This document shows positions 57,126 to 64,000 of a stretch of 64,000 nt of DNA, in pieces. Within the stretch, counting starts at the first letter, position 1; each line of letters begins with the position of its first letter. The DNA lies in contig JARGPH010000011.1 in NCBI GenBank assembly GCA_029213065.1, forward strand, positions 80,733 to 144,732, read 5' to 3'. The position numbers and the translations under genes were made by a program. The DNA is from Verrucomicrobiales bacterium (GTDB lineage: Bacteria > Verrucomicrobiota > Verrucomicrobiia > Verrucomicrobiales > DEV007). The notes under the pieces were generated by a model. The model did not search any database, was not told the DNA's origin, and worked only from the letters and a program-made list of their open reading frames with translations.

Positions 57126-57839
57126 ATGAAACTGGAACAAATAACGGGCTGGCGGGATACTGCCTTCAGAGGGCCTGCTCTCGAGATGGCGCTGGATCAT
57201 GCGCTTCTCGATCACGCTATCATAGAGGGAAAAGCCTTCGCCCGGTTTTACAGATGGAACACACCGGCGGTGACCGTCGGTTATTTCCACGAAATGGAAT
57301 CCGCGGTTCAAGAAGCCCCCGTTCCGGTGCGCCGCTATACCGGAGGCGGCACGGTCGAACACGGTGAGGACATCACCTTCGCCCTGATCTTTCCGCCCTC
57401 CTCTTCCGCAGCCAACGCTTCCAGCGCGACCCGCTACCGCTGGATCCATTTCGAATTGGCGAAGGCACTCGATGCATCGGGGTATAGAACAACACGTCAT
57501 TCGGAACCCTTTAAAAACAGCACGCGCCCCTGTTTCCAGCACGCCGTGAGCGAAGACCTCATCGATCCCGATACCGGAAAGAAGATTTGCGGAGGCGCTC
57601 AACGACGATGCAAAGGCGCCGTAATCCACCAGGGAAGCCTCCGTCTCCCGATCAGGCTGCGGACCCTGGAGGCAAACTGGATAGATCACTTTTTGAACGG
57701 CCTTTCCACGGCGCAAAATCCACTCGATGAAAATAGAAAAACCGAATTGATTGCTCGCGCTATTGAAATCGAGAGAGAACTCTATGGAACAACAAGCTGG
57801 AACGAACGGCGGGAAGCGAAGATGAAGATCAAATTTTGA
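57126..57839 (+). CDS. Lipoate-protein-ligase-A-like protein
   Basis: A 237-residue protein of the LplA/LipB (biotin/lipoate ligase) fold. RRYTGGGTVEHGED at 69-82 matches the lipoate-binding RRxSGGGxVxHxxD loop, and GKKICGGAQRR at 151-161 carries the catalytic-lysine region, followed by HQGSL. The length equals a catalytic domain without the C-terminal domain of E. coli LplA. The frame is open to 56976, but ATG 57126 is preferred because the extension has no similarity. It may attach lipoate or act as an octanoyl/lipoyl transferase; the substrate is not shown. It is followed by the molybdenum-hydroxylase-like genes. Confidence 0.82.
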   Translation: MKLEQITGWRDTAFRGPALEMALDHALLDHAIIEGKAFARFYRWNTPAVTVGYFHEMESAVQEAPVPVRRYTGGGTVEHGEDITFALIFPPSSSAANASSATRYRWIHFELAKALDASGYRTTRHSEPFKNSTRPCFQHAVSEDLIDPDTGKKICGGAQRRCKGAVIHQGSLRLPIRLRTLEANWIDHFLNGLSTAQNPLDENRKTELIARAIEIERELYGTTSWNERREAKMKIKF

Positions 57840-57870
57840 TCTGGGCGATTGGCGATAATGTGTTAAATAG

Positions 57871-57899
57871 GATACTTCAGTGATCTTAAGTATCTTCTT
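57871..57899 (+). terminator. Weak terminator-like hairpin after the lipoate-ligase gene
   Basis: GATACTT and AAGTATC form a 7-bp stem with a 10-base loop, followed by TTCTT. The stem is AT-rich and the T tract broken, so it is a weak candidate terminator. Confidence 0.3.
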
Positions 57900-57943
57900 A
57901 ACTCCCCCTTTTTCAGGAAAGGAGCGCCACTGATAAAGAGATA

Positions 57944-59530
57944 ATGCAGAGTTGGTTTACATTTCAATTGGATGGCGAAGAATGCCGGGTAAAGAGCGAG
58001 GATACGCACAAAAGTCTCGCTCTCTATTTGTCGAACCTTGATCCCTGTTTTGCTCACTACGCTGAACACGACCCGTGGAAACGAAGCCGCCTCGTCATCC
58101 TCGGAAGCCTTGAAGATGATTGTCACCGGTTTCGGGTCGTTGATTCCGGGCTGGTTTTACTGCCGATGCTGGCAGGGAAGCAAATCTGGACAGCTCAGGG
58201 AATTCAGCACGCTGAACCGGATCATCCCGCCCAGCTCGCGCTCCAGGGCTCCCATTTCGAATGCTCGGAAGAACGATTGCAGGCACTGCGGACCCTCATG
58301 TTTGAGGGCTACTATCGCCCCGACCTGAGAAGACAGGGACAGATCAACGATCAGTTCGACGCGATCATTACCCGGACCGCGAATGTTCCCATGATTCGCG
58401 AGGCCGCCGCGCAGGTCTTTGCCTCCACCGAACAGCTCAGACACGAAGCCGCGCTTCAGGCTGAAAAGACCGGGCAGGAGTCAACCGTCTGGACAGGGAG
58501 AAAGGATATTTTCGGAGACCGCTTCACGAGATCTTTATTCCAACTCAAAGCCCAAACCGCGGAGCACTACGTCGACGAGTCCAAGAAGCGATTCTTCCGA
58601 CCTTCGAATCTCGTCGAGCTGCTCAAACTGAAGCGGGAGTATCCGGACGCCCGGATCATCGCCGGGGGAACCCATCTCGGGATGAACATCAAAAATGTTT
58701 CGATCCCGAACCTCATCTCTGTGGAAGATGTGCGCGAACTCTCAAAACTCATCAAGACGGAGGAGAGTTGGGAAATTGGTGCGGCCACCCCCCTTACCCG
58801 CGTGGCCGAACAGATCGGCCGGGAATGCCCGCAGATCACAAAAATACTCCGCCGTTTTGCAACCCGGCCGATCCGCAACCGTGCCACATTGGGCGGCTAT
58901 CTCGCCACTGCCCGCGGAACCGGCCAATTCAGCCCGCTTCTCTTCGCTCTCAACGCCAGAGTGATCCTCCTTTCAGAAAATGGAGAGAGAGACGCTCCGA
59001 TCTCACAGTTCTACGACAGGAACTCCGGAACCATTATCACGCCGGGAGAAGTGATTCGCAGCATCATCATCCCCCGTCACAATCACATGACCCTCGCCGA
59101 TCGCGGCATCTCATCCCGGCTTTGCGACACCTACACATCAGGACGCCGACGCACCCTGACAGAGCCATACGTGAGCGCGGCATTCGCCTTTGAACTTCGT
59201 GACCGGACCGTCGCGAAAGCCTGGATCGCCTACTCGGGGATCGACGATATTCCCCTTCGCGTCAGGGAAGCCGAAGAGTTTATCACCGGGAAACCCTGGA
59301 AGGAATCAACGGTCTTCGAAACACTTCCGGTTCTCAAAGAATCCGTTACCGTCAAAGCCGGATCAGAAAACGCCGGCGAGGCAGAATATAAAATGCAACT
59401 CGTCGGAACGCTCTTCCAGAAATTCTACTATCAGCACCCTAAACCGGACAAAGTGCTTCCGGAACACCTCACTGCCACGAGCGAATTCGCAAAACTCGAC
59501 GAGCCGTTTTTTGATGCGCTCCCCGATTAA
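57944..59530 (+). CDS. Xanthine-dehydrogenase-like small subunit, FAD domain with degenerate ferredoxin domain
   Basis: A 528-residue protein. Residues ~205-500 are a normal molybdopterin-dehydrogenase FAD domain (RIIAGGTHLGMNIKN near 235; IRNRATLGGYLATA) with its C-terminal subdomain. The N-terminal ~165 residues align with the [2Fe-2S] part of XdhA (GLVLLPMLAGKQIWTAQGI, HPAQLALQGS), but every cluster-binding cysteine is missing: only C14, C35, C60 and C107 occur, none in CxxxxCxxC or CGxC patterns. It therefore cannot hold either Fe-S cluster in the usual way. It is transcribed with the large-subunit gene 37 bp downstream. FAD binding is likely; the electron route is unclear. Confidence 0.8.
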   Translation: MQSWFTFQLDGEECRVKSEDTHKSLALYLSNLDPCFAHYAEHDPWKRSRLVILGSLEDDCHRFRVVDSGLVLLPMLAGKQIWTAQGIQHAEPDHPAQLALQGSHFECSEERLQALRTLMFEGYYRPDLRRQGQINDQFDAIITRTANVPMIREAAAQVFASTEQLRHEAALQAEKTGQESTVWTGRKDIFGDRFTRSLFQLKAQTAEHYVDESKKRFFRPSNLVELLKLKREYPDARIIAGGTHLGMNIKNVSIPNLISVEDVRELSKLIKTEESWEIGAATPLTRVAEQIGRECPQITKILRRFATRPIRNRATLGGYLATARGTGQFSPLLFALNARVILLSENGERDAPISQFYDRNSGTIITPGEVIRSIIIPRHNHMTLADRGISSRLCDTYTSGRRRTLTEPYVSAAFAFELRDRTVAKAWIAYSGIDDIPLRVREAEEFITGKPWKESTVFETLPVLKESVTVKAGSENAGEAEYKMQLVGTLFQKFYYQHPKPDKVLPEHLTATSEFAKLDEPFFDALPD

Positions 59531-59567
59531 TTTCAGATACGATCCTCTTTTTTTTCCGCCGCTCTCT

Positions 59568-62012
59568 ATGAGTAAAGACGACGACAACATCACCCCTTTC
59601 CGTCTTCCCGAAGACACCCCGAAAACATCGAAGGAATCCTTCGGTGAGCGCCTTCGCCGTCGTCGCAACGAACTCACCTCCACCGGGAATGAGGCGCCCA
59701 CCACATCGTGGCAGTCACGCGCGCGGCACCTCACCGCTCTGGTCATTGAAAGCCCTCATCCCGCGGCCTCGATCATTCGAAAAGATGCCGCCGCAGCCCT
59801 CACCGTGGACGGCGTCGAAAACGTGATTTTCTCCGGCAACCTTCCCCCGTTTCAAAACTCGCTCGGTCGCGAATTTTCCAGTGAACCCCTCCTCGCGGAA
59901 GACGAAGTTTTCTACGCAGGTCAACCGGTCGCGATAGTGATCGGAAAGGACGAGAAAAGCTGCCGCCTCGGTGCCGCTGCGCTTCATATCGATTACCACC
60001 CCCAACCCGGCGTCCTCTCGATCGAGCACGCCGTCACGATGGAAAATTTTCACGGCACGAACCGGAGCTGCCAGCGGGGCAACCCGGAGAGCGAGATCCC
60101 CAACGCACCGATGAGCCTCGTCGGAACGTTCACGATCGCCTCTCAGGAGGCGGCTCTGTTAGGCCCCACAGAAGCCACTGTGAAACCCGTTTATGGAAGT
60201 GACGAATTCGAAGTCACCGTCCGCGCGCTTGAACCGACCGCAGTGCGAGCCGGAGTTGCCCGCGCCGCGGGAATTCCCGAGTCAGGCGTTCGCGTTGAAT
60301 GCATTCCCCTCAAAGGAATCACTGACGCACTCGAAGCCGAGCCGGTTCGACTCGCCATGCTCGCGACTCGCGCCTGCATGGCATCAGGCTCAAAAGTGAC
60401 GCTGATCGTGGATTCTGATCACTCCCCGCTGAACCGGGCTCAGCGTCACGCTGTCGACGCCACCTTCTCTGTCGGGTTTACGAAAGAGGGCCTCATCGAA
60501 GCCGCTGATATTCACTTCCACATGGACGGTGGATGGTTCGAATCGGACTCCTCCAATTCAATGGATCGGGCGATCCTCCATGCCGATTCTGTCTACCGGA
60601 TTCCCCACTTGCGAATCGGAGCCCAGCTCTGCAAAACCAATCACATCACCGCGTCCTGCCTCCCCGCGGAAGGTTCCGCGCAGGGAGCCTGGATCATGGA
60701 TGAAATCATTCAGAAGGTCGCTGCGAGAACCGGGCTGCCCCCTCACATCATTCGCGAAAAGAATTTCTATTCGGAGAACGACGAACTGAAGACAACGCCC
60801 TATGGACAGCCGGTTGATGCGTCCTCGATTCAGCGGGTTTGGAATCAGGCGCTCCGACGCAGCGAGTTCGAGAAGCGCTTAAAAACCGTTAACCAGTGGA
60901 ACCGCAGGAACCCCTGTTACAAACGGGGAATTTCCATCGTCCCTATCAAATTCGGCCTCGGCGACCCGAGACCGGAGCGCGACGCTGCCGCGGTCCTCAT
61001 TCAAATTTTAGCAGACGGCTCAGCTCATATCCGTGCGGGACTCGTCGACGTCAACGACGGTCTTCGCGGCCAGATCAAGGAGGAGGTTTCAAACAGCCTC
61101 GGAATCGAAGCTGACTCAATCGACGTCGTCCTCAACGACTTTGAGGTCCTCCCCCGCGCCACACCGGTCACCGGCACAGACGCAGCAGGTCTGGTCCTGC
61201 GCGCCCTCACCACTGCCTCCACCAACCTTCAGCACCGCCTCAGGGAAGTCGCGCTTCAGCTCTTTGCGGCCCGTGGTCAAACCGATATTGAACTGGAGGC
61301 GATCAGCTTTAATAATGGCCTTGTCAGGATTGAAACGGCACCCAACAGCATTTTACATTTTAACGAGGTGATCGATGCGGCCTGGAAGAAGCGGGTCAAT
61401 CTCATCGAAACCGGTTACCACCGGACACCCAATCTCTGGTGGGATCCTGAACTCGGCGCGGGCTGGCCTTTTTCCTCATTTACCTATGCTGCTGCGGTGA
61501 CCGAGATTCAGGTCGACGCGTTCACCGGCGAGATCCAAATTTTAAGAACCGATATTGCGCACGAGGGTTCTCCGTCAGCGAATCAGGGCGAGCGTGACTA
61601 TGCCCAACTCATGAGAGCCTACATGGTCGGTGCGGGCTGGATCCTTTCCGAGGAAGCAAGCTCAGAAGAAGATCCCGCGAGCGACTCGCGCGTATTCGGC
61701 GATGGCGTCCCCGGATTCACCGACGCACCTTTCGAAGTCATAACGGATCGTCTCAGACCGGCGGGAAACCCGCTCACGACTCCCGGCGCGCCCTGCAGCG
61801 AAGCCCCCGTTTTACTGGCCTCCTCAATCAGGGAAGCACTCCGGGATGCCCTCTCGGCCTTCGGCCTTGACTCTGAGCTTGAGATTAACCTGCCCCTCCC
61901 CGCAACACCTCCAAAAGTGCTCGCGACCTTCAAGGAGATCAGTCGACAGATTCAGGAGCGGGAGAAACTTTCCGTCGCTAAAATCAAAAAGTCACGCCCT
62001 CAGAGCTCGTAG
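59568..62012 (+). CDS. Molybdenum-hydroxylase (xanthine-dehydrogenase-like) large subunit, divergent
   Basis: An 814-residue protein from ATG 59568; the open frame back to 59190 overlaps the preceding gene and is not coding here. It has the aldehyde-oxidase/xanthine-dehydrogenase a/b-hammerhead and Moco-binding organisation (AGQPVAIVIGKDEKSC, then two long C-terminal domains). The pterin- and substrate-site motifs are altered: the usual RGFGGPQ appears as PAEGSAQG (about 364-372), and GEPP near the catalytic glutamate appears as SEAP (about 744-747), with E retained. It pairs with the adjacent small subunit that lacks Fe-S ligands. It could be an active variant or a repurposed protein; activity is not assured. 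Confidence 0.72.
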   Translation: MSKDDDNITPFRLPEDTPKTSKESFGERLRRRRNELTSTGNEAPTTSWQSRARHLTALVIESPHPAASIIRKDAAAALTVDGVENVIFSGNLPPFQNSLGREFSSEPLLAEDEVFYAGQPVAIVIGKDEKSCRLGAAALHIDYHPQPGVLSIEHAVTMENFHGTNRSCQRGNPESEIPNAPMSLVGTFTIASQEAALLGPTEATVKPVYGSDEFEVTVRALEPTAVRAGVARAAGIPESGVRVECIPLKGITDALEAEPVRLAMLATRACMASGSKVTLIVDSDHSPLNRAQRHAVDATFSVGFTKEGLIEAADIHFHMDGGWFESDSSNSMDRAILHADSVYRIPHLRIGAQLCKTNHITASCLPAEGSAQGAWIMDEIIQKVAARTGLPPHIIREKNFYSENDELKTTPYGQPVDASSIQRVWNQALRRSEFEKRLKTVNQWNRRNPCYKRGISIVPIKFGLGDPRPERDAAAVLIQILADGSAHIRAGLVDVNDGLRGQIKEEVSNSLGIEADSIDVVLNDFEVLPRATPVTGTDAAGLVLRALTTASTNLQHRLREVALQLFAARGQTDIELEAISFNNGLVRIETAPNSILHFNEVIDAAWKKRVNLIETGYHRTPNLWWDPELGAGWPFSSFTYAAAVTEIQVDAFTGEIQILRTDIAHEGSPSANQGERDYAQLMRAYMVGAGWILSEEASSEEDPASDSRVFGDGVPGFTDAPFEVITDRLRPAGNPLTTPGAPCSEAPVLLASSIREALRDALSAFGLDSELEINLPLPATPPKVLATFKEISRQIQEREKLSVAKIKKSRPQSS

Positions 62013-62099
62013 CCGATAAAGTTAAATCACGATTTTCTATTGAAAGATTAACGACAAAAAGCGGGGAACCCAAATGAAGCCCACCTCCACCGACCAGTC

Positions 62100-63806
62100 A
62101 TGATTCTAGCTGCCGCTGACGCCGCCCATTCAGGAGTCTGGGAGGTTCTTTTTCAACTCCTCGTTCTCCTCGCCGCCGCGCTCGTCATCGGCACGCTCTT
62201 CGAGCAGTTCAAACAGTCGGCGATTCTAGGCTACCTCATCGCCGGTATGCTCCTCGGTCCGCACCTCTTCGGGGTCGTCGATAATGAGTCCGGCGTTCCT
62301 GTGATTGCTGAGTTGGGAGTCTCTCTGCTCCTCTTTGCGATCGGGTTGGAATTCTCCGCGAAACGACTCATCCGACTCGGTCCCATCGCCGCCCTCGGGG
62401 GAAGCCTCCAGGTTTCAATCACCCTCGGCCTGGCGATGGGGGTGTGTCTCCTTCTCGGCCTTGAACTGAAAACCTCCATCGCGGTTGGCGCTGCTGTCGC
62501 CCTCTCATCAACAGCCTGTGTTCTCCGGCTACTCACAGACCGCGCCGAGATCGATTCGGTTCACGGTCGCACCGCTCTCGGTATGCTCCTCCTTCAGGAC
62601 ATTGCCGTTGTTCCCCTCGTGCTTTTAGTGACCATGTTAGGAGGCGAGGGAGGACTCGCCGAAATGGGCCTCGGCCTCATCAAGGCCTTCGGGCTCATCA
62701 TCGCTCTCGTCTCCGGCTTTCTGCTGCTTTCGAAGTTCATCCTCCCGCCACTCATGCGCCAACTCAGCCTGGCGCGGGATCGTGAGTTACTCATCCTTCT
62801 CGCGATCGTCCTCGCAATCGGGTCCGCCTGTGCCGCACACGCCCTTGAACTGTCACCGGCCCTCGGAGCGTTCATCGCCGGAATGATGCTTGCCGAATCC
62901 CCTTTTGCCACTCAAATCCGCGCGGACATCGGAGGTCTCCGCATCATTTTCATCACCCTGTTTTTTGGTTCTGTAGGGATGCTGGGAGATCCCGTCTGGA
63001 TCTTCGAAAACTTTCCACTCGTCATCGGAACAACCATTCTCATACTTCTGGGCAAGTCTTTCATTATCACCTGCATCGGACTTGGTTTCCGTCTCCCGGT
63101 CCGCCACGCCGTAGCGAGTGGACTTGTTCTCGCTCAGGTCGGTGAATTTGGAGTCGTCATTGCCGGAATCGCCCAGACAGACGAGCTCTTCGGCGAGGAC
63201 CTTTTCCGCCTCCTCGTCTCCTCGACTCTCCTGAGCCTCTTCATCACACCGCTCCTCATCAAAAAGGCTCTCAAGCTGGGGCTATTAGTGACAAAATTGC
63301 GCCCTGCTTCCACTGCCCCCGATAAAGAGTCCCGAATACCGGACGATCAACCGGCGACAGAAAAGTCAAAATCGCTCGTCATGGTCGTCGGATTCGGCCC
63401 CTCCGGCCAGAGAGTCGCGAGAGAGCTGATGGACACAGAGGACGTTGAAGTCGTCATCATCGATATCAGACCGCACAACATTGATCTCGCAAAATCGACG
63501 GGACTGAAAGCCTACCTTGGCGATGCCACGAACCTCGATTTCCTGATTCACTACGGAATCCTCAGAGCCCGCGCAATCGTCCTGACAGTACCGGATCACC
63601 GGGCTTCAATACGCATCGTGGAGTCAGTGAGAACACTGAACGCCGAAGTGGTCATCGTGGCACGGGCGCGTTACCACACCTTCATCAGTGAACTGGAAAC
63701 GGCGGGAGCTACCCTCGCGGTTGATGAGGAATACCTCACCGGCAAGCGCCTTGCCGAGGCGATGCACGACCTTTTCAAAGAGCGCCCCGAGCCTTTGCCA
63801 GATTGA
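62100..63806 (+). CDS. Cation:proton antiporter with TrkA-N domain (KefB/YbaL-type)
   Basis: A 568-residue inner-membrane protein of the monovalent cation:proton antiporter-2 family. About twelve helices fill residues 1-395, including LGYLIAGMLLGPHLFG, LSSTACVLRLLTDRAEID and ELSPALGAFIAGMMLAESPF (the conserved core). The C-terminus is a RCK/TrkA-N NAD-binding domain with GFGPSGQ and a following acidic strand (VVIIDIRPHN), to the end. It probably moves K+ or Na+ against protons, gated by NAD(H) or a ligand. Its partner subunit (KefG/F type) is not adjacent. Confidence 0.9.
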   Translation: MILAAADAAHSGVWEVLFQLLVLLAAALVIGTLFEQFKQSAILGYLIAGMLLGPHLFGVVDNESGVPVIAELGVSLLLFAIGLEFSAKRLIRLGPIAALGGSLQVSITLGLAMGVCLLLGLELKTSIAVGAAVALSSTACVLRLLTDRAEIDSVHGRTALGMLLLQDIAVVPLVLLVTMLGGEGGLAEMGLGLIKAFGLIIALVSGFLLLSKFILPPLMRQLSLARDRELLILLAIVLAIGSACAAHALELSPALGAFIAGMMLAESPFATQIRADIGGLRIIFITLFFGSVGMLGDPVWIFENFPLVIGTTILILLGKSFIITCIGLGFRLPVRHAVASGLVLAQVGEFGVVIAGIAQTDELFGEDLFRLLVSSTLLSLFITPLLIKKALKLGLLVTKLRPASTAPDKESRIPDDQPATEKSKSLVMVVGFGPSGQRVARELMDTEDVEVVIIDIRPHNIDLAKSTGLKAYLGDATNLDFLIHYGILRARAIVLTVPDHRASIRIVESVRTLNAEVVIVARARYHTFISELETAGATLAVDEEYLTGKRLAEAMHDLFKERPEPLPD

Positions 63807-63895
63807 CGAAATCGTAAGATTTCAATAATTGCAGGACACAGCGAAAAGAAGCTTACTCGTCTCTTACCAGACATATTTCGCCTACCACCTGTGCC

Positions 63896-64000
63896 ATGCA
63901 CTTTACTACTCTCGTTTCAATCGGCTTGTTCATTGTCCTCCTTGTGGCACTCAACTTTGTCAGCTATCGCATCATGGGCGGCATCATTCGCAACCGCCGC
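63896..64000 (+). CDS. Start of a membrane protein (partial)
   Basis: ATG at 63896 opens 35 in-frame codons running off the right edge: MHFTTLVSIGLFIVLLVALN then FVSYRIMGGIIRNRR. The opening is a single hydrophobic segment followed by a basic stretch, a membrane anchor or uncleaved signal. The family is not recognisable from this piece. It is the next plus-strand gene after the antiporter, about 90 bp downstream. Confidence 0.45.
   Translation, partial: MHFTTLVSIGLFIVLLVALNFVSYRIMGGIIRNRR

Noticed and set aside
59190-59567. Extension of the molybdenum-hydroxylase large subunit to 59190
   Set aside because: This stretch is out of frame with, and overlaps, the C-terminal part of the preceding gene. 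The real large-subunit start is the ATG at 59568.

Overview
The window looks like a chromosomal segment of a Verrucomicrobiota-type (PVC superphylum) bacterium. This rests on the LEPR-XLL N-terminus of the giant gene at the left end, the wealth of very large beta-helical surface proteins, the PqqD/site-2-protease/HlyD fusion operon, and generally weak Shine-Dalgarno sequences. No rRNA or marker gene fixes the lineage, so the assignment is an inference.

Layout. (1) 1-15688, minus strand: the N-terminal 5,229 codons of one giant open reading frame that runs off the left edge. It has a LEPR-XLL leader, two metzincin-like zinc sites, a dockerin-like loop, beta-solenoid stretches, two long GGGFY beta-helix arrays that form a ~4.15 kb internal duplication, PKD/cadherin-like domains and autotransporter-type strand repeats. 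(2) 15987-20787, plus strand: a SAM methyltransferase with a regulatory domain, an ABC/SMC-type ATPase, glycerate kinase and an orphan DNA methyltransferase. (3) 20907-26539: a tetraheme cytochrome c diverging from a pentaheme cytochrome c, the latter translationally coupled to an outer-membrane beta-barrel candidate; together they resemble a respiratory or porin-cytochrome module. (4) 26545-30361: a sugar-binding-type lipoprotein, pterin carbinolamine dehydratase, cysteine synthase and a membrane-anchored TPR protein. (5) 30531-36259, minus strand: a three-gene operon of an unknown secreted protein, a GAF-HlyD protein and a PqqD-like/S2P/HlyD protein. (6) 36445-39964: two Hsp20 chaperones, a HAD phosphatase and a Na/Pi cotransporter. 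(7) 40231-55605, minus strand: a two-partner secretion locus with two large TpsA exoproteins built on an 'IGHGG' repeat, followed by a TpsB transporter with a ~300-residue extension. (8) 55994-64000: a UbiE/MenG methyltransferase, tRNA-Leu(CAG), a lipoate-ligase-like protein, a degenerate two-subunit molybdenum-hydroxylase-like complex, a KefB-type antiporter and the start of a membrane protein.

How it fits together. About half of the window encodes exported giant or large surface proteins together with candidate export machines: TpsB for the TpsA pair, and possibly the GAF-HlyD/S2P-HlyD operon for other cargo. The most unusual points are the giant LEPR-XLL protein with two zinc sites, the IGHGG-repeat TpsA pair sharing a conserved C-terminal module, the RRE-like/S2P/HlyD operon, and an XDH-like complex that keeps the fold of its ferredoxin domain but has lost every Fe-S ligand. 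No mobile element, CRISPR array or rRNA was seen.
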